The position numbers and the translations under genes are program-made. Under the pieces are notes generated by a model. The model did no database searches, was not told where the DNA came from, and saw nothing but the letters and a program-made list of their open reading frames with translations. Shown here in pieces: positions 1-6,659 of a stretch of DNA of 10,326 bases. The stretch is from CAYLLT01 sp964591605. GTDB taxonomy: Bacteria > Planctomycetota > Phycisphaerae > UBA1845 > PWPN01. Location of the stretch: the NCBI GenBank assembly GCA_964591605.1, contig CAZQEN010000288.1, forward strand, positions 1 to 10,326. The letters are read 5' to 3'. Each line of letters begins with the position of its first letter. Position 1 is the first letter of the stretch.

Positions 1-263
1 GCGGTCAGCGGCACCCCGCGTTCGGGCGCTTCAAACAGGATTTGCCCGCCGACGATGCGTCCCGGCGGCGAGGCCACCAGCCGCATGATCGACAGCGCGG
101 TGACGCTCTTGCCGCAGCCGCTCTCGCCGACGATCGCCAGCACCCTGCCCTTCTCGAGCGACCACGACACGCCGTCCACCGCGCGGGCCACGCCCTCCTC
201 CGTGTAGAAGTACGTGCGGAGGTCCCTGACCTCGATCAGCGGCTGGCCGTTCGCATCGTTCAC
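1..263 (-). CDS. Oligopeptide/dipeptide ABC transporter ATP-binding protein (OppD/DppD type), N-terminal part
   Basis: This is the first 87 codons of a nucleotide-binding subunit that would power peptide import from the cytoplasmic face; the rest lies beyond the left edge. The start is a GTG at 263, chosen because AAGGTG sits five bases upstream and the conserved domain begins directly after it (IEVRDLRTYFYTEEGVARAVDG, residues 10-31, the usual OppD/DppD opening). The Walker A motif GESGCGKS lies at residues 46-53, followed by VTALSIMRL, which is typical of OppD and DppD. Q-loop, signature and Walker B motifs are not in the window. It follows the YejE-like permease by 154 bases, so it probably serves the permeases encoded upstream. 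It could be a single-domain OppD or the first half of a fused YejF-type double ATPase; the visible part does not decide. Family assignment is secure, specificity is not. Confidence 0.93.
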   Translation of the reverse strand, partial: MNDANGQPLIEVRDLRTYFYTEEGVARAVDGVSWSLEKGRVLAIVGESGCGKSVTALSIMRLVASPPGRIVGGQILFEAPERGVPLT

Positions 264-268
264 TGGTT

Positions 269-274
269 CACCTT
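269..274 (-). promoter_or_regulatory. Ribosome binding site of the ABC ATPase gene
   Basis: AAGGTG on the minus strand, five bases before the GTG at 263. It supports the GTG start, since no ATG in that frame lies between it and the conserved domain. Confidence 0.6.
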
Positions 275-281
275 CAGATTG

Positions 282-400
282 ACCGCAGAGACGCCGAGAA
301 TGCAGAGAAGACACATCTTGAATCTCCAGTCTCCAATCTCAGATTCAGTTTTCGAATCCTCCAGTCCAATCTCTCTGCGGCCTCTACGTCTCTGCGGTTC
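282..400. repeat. Imperfect inverted-repeat element filling the gap between the YejE-like permease and the ATPase gene
   Basis: The arms are 282-310 (beginning accgcagagacg) and 371-400 (ending cgtctctgcggt). They are inverted copies of each other over about 29 bases with a few mismatches. Between them is a smaller nested inverted repeat, tgaatct at 319-325 and agattca at 341-347, and a partial direct repeat (ccagtctccaatctc at 326-340; ccagtccaatctc at 361-373). No reading frame here looks like a real protein. The shape is that of a miniature non-coding mobile or REP-like element. The motif of repeated ctctgcg words resembles intergenic repeats I associate with several environmental bacterial genomes, but no family can be named from the sequence alone. 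It occupies most of the 154-base gap 264-417. Confidence 0.6.
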
Positions 401-417
401 CACTCTCTGGTTCGTTC

Positions 418-1509
418 TCAGCTCCTCAGCCGAGGGTCGATCGCATCCCGCAGTGCATCGCCCACCAGGTTGTACGCCAGCACGGCCAGAAAGATGGCCA
501 CGCACGGCGGGAATACCAGGTGCGGCGCGATCCGCAGTGAATCATACGCGGTCCGCAGGATGTTACCCCACGACGGCGCCGGCGGCTGCACTCCGAATCC
601 CAGCCAGCTCAGGCCCGCCTCGACCAGAATCGCGCTGGCGATGCCGAACGTGATCGTCACCAGCACTGGGGCCAGCGAGTTGGGCAGGATGTGCCGGAAC
701 ATGATCCGCAGGTTCCCGGCGCCCAGTGCCCGGGCCGCGGTCGCGTAATCGAGCCCCTTGATCCGGATGAATTCGCCTCGCGTATACCGGGCGATCGATG
801 TCCAGCGGGTCAGGCCGATGACGATCATCACGTTCGTGATATTCGGCTGCAGCCACACCATGATCGAGAGGATCAGGAAAAAGACCGGGAAGCAGATCAC
901 CACCTCGATGATGCGGCTGATGATCATGTCGATCCAGCCGCCCCAGTAACCGGCCATGCTGCCGACGACGATGCCGATGAGCGAGGCGATGCCCATCGAG
1001 ATGAAACCGACCTTCACCGAGACGGTCGCGCCGTGGATCATCCGCGCGGCGACATCACGGCCCAGGTCGTCGGTGCCCAGGCGGTGTTCGGCCGAGGGCG
1101 GCGAATAGAAGTTGGGCGTCTGCTCGAATTCGGCGTAAGGGATCATCGGCCAGATCGCAAACTCATTCGGATCGAGCTTGCGCTTGGCGTCGAACTGCGG
1201 CAGGTTGAACGGCGGCGACTTTTCGATCCAGTGATCGCCCGGCGTGCGCGACTGGAAGAGCTCGACGACGGCCGGGAAGTAGAGCCGGCCCTGGTACCGG
1301 CAGACGATCGGCTGGTTGGAGGCCAGCAGCGGACTCAGGAAGGCGACGGCCATCATGATCGCGACGAAAATCAGGCCGAGCATGCCGCGACGGTTGCGGC
1401 GCATCCGCCGCCAGACCGTCCGCCAGTACGACTGCGACAGGTGCTTCCCGGCGGGTGTTTCCGCGAGTTCCGGGGGAGCGGCCAGAGCGGTGGTGTTCAG
1501 CTCAGTCAT
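418..1509 (-). CDS. Peptide ABC transporter permease, YejE/OppC-like
   Basis: A 363-residue inner-membrane permease, one half of a heterodimeric peptide channel. A cytoplasmic N-terminus with an OppC-type leader (Arg-rich, residues 30-41) precedes the first membrane segment at about 43-63. A loop of about 75 residues (66-140) follows, probably periplasmic. It contains YQGRLYFPAV and FAIWPMIPY, a layout matching YejE of the E. coli yejABEF system and longer than the loop of ordinary OppC. The conserved segment HRLGTDDLGRDV (142-153) opens the BPD_transp_1 domain. The EAA coupling loop that docks on the ATPase is at about 252-283 (LDYATAARALGAG, then RHILPNSLAPV). The C-terminus is the usual GDALRDAIDPRL. 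The ATG overlaps the preceding permease gene by 8 bp and has GAGG seven bases upstream, implying coupled translation. Family call is firm; YejE rather than OppC/DppC rests on the loop and the gene order. Substrate is unknown. Confidence 0.93.
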   Translation of the reverse strand: MTELNTTALAAPPELAETPAGKHLSQSYWRTVWRRMRRNRRGMLGLIFVAIMMAVAFLSPLLASNQPIVCRYQGRLYFPAVVELFQSRTPGDHWIEKSPPFNLPQFDAKRKLDPNEFAIWPMIPYAEFEQTPNFYSPPSAEHRLGTDDLGRDVAARMIHGATVSVKVGFISMGIASLIGIVVGSMAGYWGGWIDMIISRIIEVVICFPVFFLILSIMVWLQPNITNVMIVIGLTRWTSIARYTRGEFIRIKGLDYATAARALGAGNLRIMFRHILPNSLAPVLVTITFGIASAILVEAGLSWLGFGVQPPAPSWGNILRTAYDSLRIAPHLVFPPCVAIFLAVLAYNLVGDALRDAIDPRLRS

Positions 1510-2482
1510 AGCTCACCCTCGGATCGACCAGCGCGTAACTCAGGTCCGCCAGCAGCGTGCCCAGCAGGACCAGCGTGGCGGTGATGAACGACAGGGCCAT
1601 GATCGTCGGGTAGTCGCGCTGGAGCATGCTGTCGTAGAACAGCCGGCCCATGCCCGGCCAGCCAAACATCACCTCCAGGATGACGGAGCCTCCAATGATT
1701 TCGGGCAGCAGCAGCCCCAGCAGCGTCATCAGGGGGATGAGCGAATTGCGGAAGGCGTGGCGGAGGATCACCGCGGCCTCGGAGACGCCCGTGGCCCGGG
1801 CGGTGCGGATGTAGTCCTGGCGGATGTTTTCGAGCATCGTCTGACGCACGAACCGCGAGTCATATGCGATCGCTCCGTAGGTGAAGCAGAACGCGATCAG
1901 CGCGTAGTGTTTGGCGAGATCGATGATCTGCCCCCACGCATTGAGGCTTTCGTAGTTGTCCGAGCGCATACCCTGGAACGGCAGGAGGTCCCACTTGACC
2001 CCGACGTAGAGAATGAGCGGCACGGCCATCACGTAGCTGGGCACCGCGTAGAGCGCATAGAGCAGCGTGCTCGAAACGGTATCGAAGAGGCCGTTCTGCC
2101 GGGCGGCCGAGTAGATGCCGATGGGTATGGCGATGGTCAGGCCGCCGATGATCGAGATCAGGGCCAGCGACATCGTCGGCCAGAGGCGTTCCCTGATCTT
2201 GTCAGTGACCGGGCGCCCGTCGGCCGACATGGCGTTGCCGAAGTCGAGCCGGGCGAGCCGTCCGAGCCATTGGACGTACCGCACGTAGATCGGCTGATCG
2301 AGGCCGTAGTACTTCTTCAACTCCTCATAGACGCGCGCGGAGACCTTCGGGTCCATCACGCCCTGGGCCTGGAACTGCGCGGGGTCGCCGGGCGCCAGGT
2401 TGATGATCGTGAACGTGACGATCGTGATGCCCAGCAGCGTCGGAATGGCCAGGAGAATGCGTCGAAGGGTGTAAATCAGCAT
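1502..2482 (-). CDS. Peptide ABC transporter permease, YejB/OppB-like
   Basis: A 326-residue inner-membrane permease, partner of the YejE-like protein encoded next. It begins MLIYTLRRILLAIPTLLG, the standard opening of OppB-family proteins, with the first membrane segment at about 9-29. The LAPGDP motif is at 29-34 and an extended segment before the BPD_transp_1 domain reaches about 105. The stretch LLPFQGMRSDNYESLNAWGQ (167-186) resembles the corresponding YejB loop. The EAA loop is at about 223-251 (DYIRTARATGVSEAAV, then RHAFRNSLIPL) and the protein ends ALVDPRVSYD. I chose the ATG at 2482, five bases after the binding-protein stop; a longer frame reaches back into that gene but adds non-homologous residues, and a TTG overlapping the upstream stop is a second candidate. 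No clear Shine-Dalgarno is seen, so translation is probably coupled. Its stop overlaps the next gene by 8 bp. Confidence 0.93.
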   Translation of the reverse strand: MLIYTLRRILLAIPTLLGITIVTFTIINLAPGDPAQFQAQGVMDPKVSARVYEELKKYYGLDQPIYVRYVQWLGRLARLDFGNAMSADGRPVTDKIRERLWPTMSLALISIIGGLTIAIPIGIYSAARQNGLFDTVSSTLLYALYAVPSYVMAVPLILYVGVKWDLLPFQGMRSDNYESLNAWGQIIDLAKHYALIAFCFTYGAIAYDSRFVRQTMLENIRQDYIRTARATGVSEAAVILRHAFRNSLIPLMTLLGLLLPEIIGGSVILEVMFGWPGMGRLFYDSMLQRDYPTIMALSFITATLVLLGTLLADLSYALVDPRVSYD

Positions 2483-2487
2483 GAGTG

Positions 2488-4263
2488 TCAATACAGCATG
2501 GCCACGCGCCGACCCTGGCCGGCGGGCACCCACCAGCCGCCGTAGCTGGGGTCGAAGTTGAAGATGCCGCGCGGGCTGAGCTGCACCCCGCGGATTCGCT
2601 TGTTGATGGCCGCCAGGAGCGGGCGGTTATAGATCCACGTGTAAGGCTGGTCGTCGTAAATCAGCTTGTGAATCTCCTGGTAGATCTTGCGGCGCGCCTC
2701 GAAATCGAACTCCTTGCGGCCCAGCTCGAACAGCTCATCCACGCGGGGGTTCGAATAGCCGCCGAAGTTGCGGCCGGTCTTGTACTGGTCCGTTTTCCAG
2801 AGGTTGGACAGCGTGTCGGGGTCAGTGCCCGTGCCCCAGCCGGCGATCTCCGCCTGGAACTCGTGCTTCTGAACGGTCTCGTGAAACGCCGCCCACTCCA
2901 TCTCGCGCGTGGACAGAAGCACCCCCAGCTTCTTGAGATCTTCCTGGAAGATCTGCGCAATCTTGGGACCGGCGGGCGAACCCTGCGGCATCAGCAGCGT
3001 GAACTCGAAGCGGACACGCTTGCCGTTCACCTCCCTGTAGCGCCACCCGTCCTTGGGGTCGACCTTCCACCCCGCTTCGTCCAGAAGGGCGGCCGACTTC
3101 CCCGGGTCATACCCGATCGCTTTCACCTCCGGGTTGAACATCCAGGCATCGGGGTGGAACTCGCCCAGACACGGCGTGGCGAGATTGTAGAACACCTTGT
3201 CGAGAATCAGCGGGATGTTCAGCGCATGCGTCATGGCGTACCGCACCCGCTTGTCGTTGAAGAACGGATTGCTGCCGTCCATGTTGTAGCCGATGTACCC
3301 GAACCCCCATTCCGTGCCCCAGCCCTTGTATCCGACCCTGGCGAACGTCGGCGTGTTCGTCTCTTTCGCGAACTGCTGCGCGCTCAACCGCGCGATGGCA
3401 TCAATGTCCTCCTTCTCGAACGAAAGCAGGGCGACGTTGTTGTCCGGAATGATCCGGAACACGACCCGCTTGAAATACGGCTTCTTTCCGATGTAGTCCT
3501 CCCAGCGCTCGACGATGATGCGGTCATTCTCGCGCCATTCCACGAGCCGGAACGGACCGTTGCCCACCGGCTCGCGGGCGATCCGTGAGTAGTAGTCGCC
3601 GCTCTTGAGGTCGGGATGCCGGGACTTCTCCTTCTCAAAGACGTGCCTGGGGATGATCGGGAACATCACGTCCCAGCGTGAAATCGCCGACGGCTCCTTG
3701 AGCACGTATTTGACCGTGAGGTCGTCGACCGCCACGCACTCGCTGACCTGATCGATGCGGTCTTTATACGTGACCGCCGGAACCTGCGGGTCGCGGATCT
3801 GCTCCCACGAGTAGACGATGTCGTGGGCGGTGAAGGGATGCCCGTCATGCCATTTGAGTCCAGGCTTGAGCCTGGCCGTGATCGTGGTGTGGTCGTCGGA
3901 TTCCTCGAAGGCCTCCGCCAGCTTCTCATCGAGTTTCCACTTCATGTCCTTCCCGAACGTAAATGGTCCGCTGTAGAGCGCCTCCATCATCGTGAACTCG
4001 TACGCTGTTGATGTGAAGAGCGGACTCAGCGTGTTGGGGCTGCCGTCGAGCTGCAGCGTGAGCGTTTCATCCGTTGCGATCTTCGAGTGATCCTCGGGCG
4101 CGGGTTCGAACAGGGAAGGGGGGTTCACCAGTGGGTCTTTGCGAGGGTCGTAACTGCTGAAGACCGCGGGTTGCGTGGTCGTGCCGCCGGGTTTGCCGCA
4201 GCCGCACGCCAGCAGCAGACCGGTGCCCAGCACCAACAGTGCGATTCGCAGTCCATCTCTCAT
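2488..4263 (-). CDS. Peptide-binding lipoprotein of an ABC importer (SBP_bac_5 family, YejA/OppA-like)
   Basis: A 591-residue extracytoplasmic solute-binding protein that would deliver peptides to the YejB/YejE-like permease pair. A lipoprotein signal is clear: Arg at position 6, hydrophobic residues 7-19, lipobox LLAC with Cys20 as the predicted lipidation site (a second Cys at 22). A low-complexity linker (24-65) leads to the mature domain. Family signatures are SPNTLSPLFTS (75-85), WHDGHPFTAHDIVYSWE (138-154) and GNGPFRLVEW (234-243). The length is close to family norms, with no truncation. AAGGGAG lies seven bases before the ATG, inside a remnant of an older permease gene whose TGA overlaps this ATG (ATGA). 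It stands first in the order binding protein, B permease, E permease, ATPase, as in yejABEF. Peptide specificity cannot be read from the sequence; transport of another solute such as a small glycopeptide is possible. Confidence 0.93.
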   Translation of the reverse strand: MRDGLRIALLVLGTGLLLACGCGKPGGTTTQPAVFSSYDPRKDPLVNPPSLFEPAPEDHSKIATDETLTLQLDGSPNTLSPLFTSTAYEFTMMEALYSGPFTFGKDMKWKLDEKLAEAFEESDDHTTITARLKPGLKWHDGHPFTAHDIVYSWEQIRDPQVPAVTYKDRIDQVSECVAVDDLTVKYVLKEPSAISRWDVMFPIIPRHVFEKEKSRHPDLKSGDYYSRIAREPVGNGPFRLVEWRENDRIIVERWEDYIGKKPYFKRVVFRIIPDNNVALLSFEKEDIDAIARLSAQQFAKETNTPTFARVGYKGWGTEWGFGYIGYNMDGSNPFFNDKRVRYAMTHALNIPLILDKVFYNLATPCLGEFHPDAWMFNPEVKAIGYDPGKSAALLDEAGWKVDPKDGWRYREVNGKRVRFEFTLLMPQGSPAGPKIAQIFQEDLKKLGVLLSTREMEWAAFHETVQKHEFQAEIAGWGTGTDPDTLSNLWKTDQYKTGRNFGGYSNPRVDELFELGRKEFDFEARRKIYQEIHKLIYDDQPYTWIYNRPLLAAINKRIRGVQLSPRGIFNFDPSYGGWWVPAGQGRRVAMLY

Positions 4264-4319
4264 TCGCGAACTCCCTTGTTGCCCGTGCGCGGATCAAACG
4301 CATCCCGCAGACCGTCGCC
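4260..4319 (-). pseudogene. Remnant of an OppC-type permease C-terminus, with ATGA overlap to the binding-protein gene
   Basis: Read on the minus strand from 4319, the frame gives GDGLRDAFDPRTGNKGVRE and stops at TGA 4262-4260. The first ten residues are identical to the C-terminal GDGLRDAFDP of the intact OppC gene beginning at 4440. Over those 30 bases the two copies differ at three positions, all third codon positions and all silent (GAC/GAT, GGT/GGC, CTG/CTT). The nine residues after the shared block differ from the intact gene. The TGA overlaps the binding-protein ATG as ATGA, the classic arrangement of two adjacent cistrons, so this looks like the true 3' end of a permease gene whose body has been lost or replaced. 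It is out of frame with the intact OppC gene. A chance match is unlikely given the residue identity plus the overlap. Confidence 0.75.
4271..4277 (-). promoter_or_regulatory. Ribosome binding site of the binding-lipoprotein gene
   Basis: AAGGGAG on the minus strand, seven bases before the ATG at 4263. It is the best Shine-Dalgarno sequence in the window and lies inside the coding frame of the permease remnant, which may explain why that remnant has survived. Confidence 0.7.
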
Positions 4320-4322
4320 GCG

Positions 4323-4399
4323 GTAGGTCCGGCCTGCCGGGCCGGACCAGGTCCCGTCCGGCCTTCGGCGAGCCCAGTCGAGCCGCAGACGGGACCTAC
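4323..4399. repeat. 77-bp palindromic REP-like element at the end of the OppC gene
   Basis: The element is bounded by gtaggtcc (4323-4330) and its inverse ggacctac (4392-4399). It holds two potential hairpins. The first has ggtccggcc (4326-4334) pairing with ggccggacc (4340-4348) around a 5-base loop. The second has aggtcccgtc (4349-4358) pairing with gacgggacct (4388-4397) around 29 bases. The OppC stop codon (TAG, minus strand 4398-4396) is part of the terminal repeat. No protein is encoded. The double-hairpin form fits REP/BIME-type elements mobilised in trans by a RAYT (REP-associated tyrosine transposase) enzyme, though no such gene is in this window. It could also act as a partial transcription barrier or mRNA stabiliser between the two importer modules. 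Confidence 0.7.
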
Positions 4400-5349
4400 T
4401 GAATCGTCTTCGGATCAAACGCATCCCGAAGGCCATCGCCCACGAAGTTCAGCGCCAGCAGCGTCACGCCCAGGAACAGGCACGGGTAGAGCAGCATCCA
4501 CCAGAAGCTGACCACGGTGTTGATCGCTGCCACGCCCTCGGCCGCGAGCGAGCCCCACGTGGGGATCGGGGCGGCCACGCCGATGCCCAGGAAGCTCAGG
4601 AACGACTCCTGCAGGATCGCCTGGGGGATCGTCAGCGTTGTATATACGACGATCGGCCCGATCAGGTTGGGCAGCAGGTGCCGCACGAGGATCCGCCCCG
4701 TCCCGATGCCCGCTGCCCGGGCCGCCTCCACGAACGGCATCTCCCGCAGGCTCAGCACCTGCCCGCGGATCACCCGGGCCATCGTCAGCCAGCTCACCGA
4801 CCCGATCGCCAGAAACAGGATCACGATGTTGGCCGTCTGCTTGTCGCCGATGAGCTGCCGCAGCGGCTCCTCGAACGCGACCTTCATCAGGATCACCAGC
4901 AGGATATAGGGCAAACCGTAGAGAATATCCACGATCCGCATCATCACGTTGTCGGTCCGCCCTCCGGCCAGCGCCGCGATCGCGCCCCAGAGCACGCCGA
5001 CGCTCACGCTGATGAGCGCGGCCGCCACGCCGATGCCCAGGCTGATCGAGCCGCCGAACAGGCACCGGACCATCATATCGCGCCCGAGCGTATCGAGCCC
5101 CATGAGGTGCCGCCACGTGGGCGGCTGGCGGATGTGGGTGAGGTCCTGATCGTCGTAGTACTCCCGCGTCCAGGGCAGCGCCGCCAGCATGACCAGCATC
5201 AGCGCGATCAGAAAGATCCCGCTCCCCAGCGCCAGCCGGTTGTTCACAAACCGCCGCCAGCTCCGCGCAGCCGGCGACTGCGACGGCGCCCGCTCCGCGG
5301 GCAGGCCCAGCTCCTCCGGTCGATTGGCAATCGCTTCGCTCATCGACAT
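4396..5349 (-). CDS. oppC: Oligopeptide ABC transporter permease, OppC-like
   Basis: A 317-residue inner-membrane permease that would pair with the OppB-like protein encoded upstream. After a polar N-terminal tail and the basic segment around 31-38, the first membrane segment spans about 40-60. The LMGLDTLGRDMM motif (82-93) precedes the BPD_transp_1 domain. The EAA coupling loop is at about 205-232 (PFVEAARAAGIGTG, then RHLLPNLIGPI) and the tail is GDGLRDAFDPKTIQ. Compared with the YejE-like gene at 418-1509 the loop after the first membrane segment is short, as in ordinary OppC/DppC. The start is uncertain: the open frame extends to a TTG at 5358, with ATGs at 5349 and 5343; none has a good Shine-Dalgarno, and a repeat begins just upstream. 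I prefer 5349. The stop codon lies in a palindromic element, and a second copy of this gene's final codons survives at 4290-4319. Confidence 0.92.
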   Translation of the reverse strand: MSMSEAIANRPEELGLPAERAPSQSPAARSWRRFVNNRLALGSGIFLIALMLVMLAALPWTREYYDDQDLTHIRQPPTWRHLMGLDTLGRDMMVRCLFGGSISLGIGVAAALISVSVGVLWGAIAALAGGRTDNVMMRIVDILYGLPYILLVILMKVAFEEPLRQLIGDKQTANIVILFLAIGSVSWLTMARVIRGQVLSLREMPFVEAARAAGIGTGRILVRHLLPNLIGPIVVYTTLTIPQAILQESFLSFLGIGVAAPIPTWGSLAAEGVAAINTVVSFWWMLLYPCLFLGVTLLALNFVGDGLRDAFDPKTIQ

Positions 5350-5355
5350 TCGCGC

Positions 5356-5719
5356 CAAAGAGCCGCGTGGCTTCAGCCCGCGCGGTCTGACGAACCGGGG
5401 TGAACGATTGTTCTCGTACGACGCCCGCTCAAACAGCCGCGGGCTTCAGCCCGCGGGGTACGACGAACCTCTCTGAACGCCACTCCCGCTATTGCTCTCC
5501 GCGCTGTCCGTCGCTCTCACCATCCGCAGCACCGCGCGGGCTCAAAGCCACGCGGCTCTCTCGACGCTGGACTGCGGTGCGATCCGGCGTTCTCACCGTC
5601 CGCAGGGCCGCGCGGGCTGAAGCCACGCGGCTCTTTGCTCTTTACTCACCCCGCGGGCTGAAGCCACGCGGCTCTTTGCTCTTTACTCGCCGCGCGGGCT
5701 AAAAGCCACGCGGCTCTTT
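5356..5719. repeat. Cluster of six GC-rich palindromic repeats between oppB and oppC
   Basis: This 368-base gap holds no believable gene. It contains six copies of a core that reads AGCCGCGTGGCTTCAGCCCG or a close variant. Two are in one orientation (5356-5385 and 5435-5458) and four in the opposite one (5532-5559, 5608-5636, 5649-5677, 5690-5719). The copy at 5435-5458 is an almost perfect hairpin (ccgcgggct, tc, agcccgcgg). The first two copies share further flanking sequence (gacgaacc followed by tgaacg). The third and fourth share about 19 bases before the core (ctcacc, then tccgcag). The arrangement resembles a BIME, a mosaic of REP units. In a polycistronic transcript it could block 3'-exonuclease decay and lower expression of the downstream gene, but that is inference. 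Confidence 0.75.
5608..5719. repeat. 41-bp tandem array ending at the oppB stop codon
   Basis: The last three copies of the repeat cluster form a regular array: starts at 5608, 5649 and 5690, an exact 41-base period. Each full unit comprises the palindromic core followed by ctctttgctctttactc; the third is shortened to ctctttactc. The tta of that last unit (5718-5720) is the TAA stop of oppB, so the array starts at the stop codon. Units with no unique sequence between them rule out a CRISPR array. Confidence 0.7.
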
Positions 5720-6632
5720 ACTCCAGCCGGACGCGCGGGTCGACCAGCGTATACAGCACGTCCACGATCAGGTTCATCAGCACCAGCAGCGCCGAATACA
5801 CGAGCACCGTGCTCATGATCAGCCCGCGGTCCAGGTTGAGCACGCTGTTGATGAAGTGCTGGCCCAGGCCCGGCACGTTGAACAGCTTCTCGACCACGAA
5901 CGAACCGGTCATGGCCGCCGCCAGGGCCGGACCGATGAAACTCAGCACGGGCAGAAACGCATTCCGCAGCGCGTGCTTCCACACCACCATGTGCCGCGAG
6001 AGCCCCTTGGCCTGCGCGGTGCGGATGTAATCGCTGCTGAGCACGTCGAGCATGCCCAGCCGCGTCAAGCGAGTGATATAGGCCATGAACGGCAGCGACA
6101 GCGCCAGCGCCGGCATCGGGATCTGCGAGAGCCGCCCCCAGCCGCTCACCGGAAACCACTCCAGATAAACACCAAATGCCAGCAGCAGCGCCGTCCCGGT
6201 CACGAACGACGGCAGCGACACGCCGATCAGCACCAGCGCGAGCGAGGCCACGTCGAACCAGGAGTTTCGCTTGACCGCGCTGAGCACGCCCACCGGCACG
6301 CCCACCAGCACGGCGATCAGCACGGCCATCACACCCAGCGAGAACGAGACCGGCAGCGCCTGCCGCACGATCTGCGTGCACGTCCAGTCGCGGTACTGGA
6401 AACTCGGCCCGAAGTCCAGCCGCAGCGCCCCCGCGAGGAACTCCCAGTAATACGCCCAGTTGTTGTCGATGTGATAGCGCGACTCGAGCGCCCGCTGAAT
6501 CGCCTCGGGCATCTGCCGGTCCGCCTGCTGAAACGGATTCCCCGGAACCATCACGACCATCAGGAACGTGAGCGTGTAAATCGCCCAGAGGACGGGGATG
6601 CTCAAAAGCAATCGTGAAACGATATGTTTCAT
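5718..6632 (-). CDS. oppB: Oligopeptide ABC transporter permease, OppB-like
   Basis: A 304-residue inner-membrane permease of the OppB/DppB family. The start is MKHIVSRLLLSIPVLWAIYT, with the first membrane segment at about 8-28 and the family motif MVPGNPF at 28-34. A conserved region before the permease domain contains RLDFGPSFQYRD (71-82). Further membrane segments lie at about 97-120, 130-155 and 172-190. The EAA loop that contacts the ATPase is at about 201-229 (DYIRTAQAKGLSRHMV, then KHALRNAFLPV), and the end is YTLVDPRVRLE. Length and ends are normal for the family, so the gene looks intact. It follows oppA by 81 bases and precedes oppC by 368 bases of repeats. No strong Shine-Dalgarno precedes the ATG; AAGGA occurs but about 22 bases upstream. 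It would form the channel with the OppC-like protein; substrate is presumably oligopeptides, inferred from the adjacent OppA. Confidence 0.94.
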   Translation of the reverse strand: MKHIVSRLLLSIPVLWAIYTLTFLMVVMVPGNPFQQADRQMPEAIQRALESRYHIDNNWAYYWEFLAGALRLDFGPSFQYRDWTCTQIVRQALPVSFSLGVMAVLIAVLVGVPVGVLSAVKRNSWFDVASLALVLIGVSLPSFVTGTALLLAFGVYLEWFPVSGWGRLSQIPMPALALSLPFMAYITRLTRLGMLDVLSSDYIRTAQAKGLSRHMVVWKHALRNAFLPVLSFIGPALAAAMTGSFVVEKLFNVPGLGQHFINSVLNLDRGLIMSTVLVYSALLVLMNLIVDVLYTLVDPRVRLE

Positions 6633-6659
6633 GGATTCTGGGAGACTCTGCCTATCCTT

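Noticed and set aside
691..3588. Several long plus-strand frames (691-1584, 1316-2545, 2485-3588) opposite the permease and binding-protein genes
   Set aside because: They have low-complexity Arg/Val/Asp/Glu composition and no motifs, and they overlap one another and certain genes on the other strand.
4260..4440. A programmed frameshift joining oppC to the remnant frame to make a longer OppC
   Set aside because: The remnant frame is open through the palindromic element, but no slippery heptamer is seen near the stop and the product would repeat the OppC tail after nonsense residues; a fossil gene end explains it better.
5532..5719. CRISPR-like array of regularly spaced repeats
   Set aside because: The repeats are palindromic, occur in both orientations, and the 41-bp units abut with no unique spacers; no cas genes are present.
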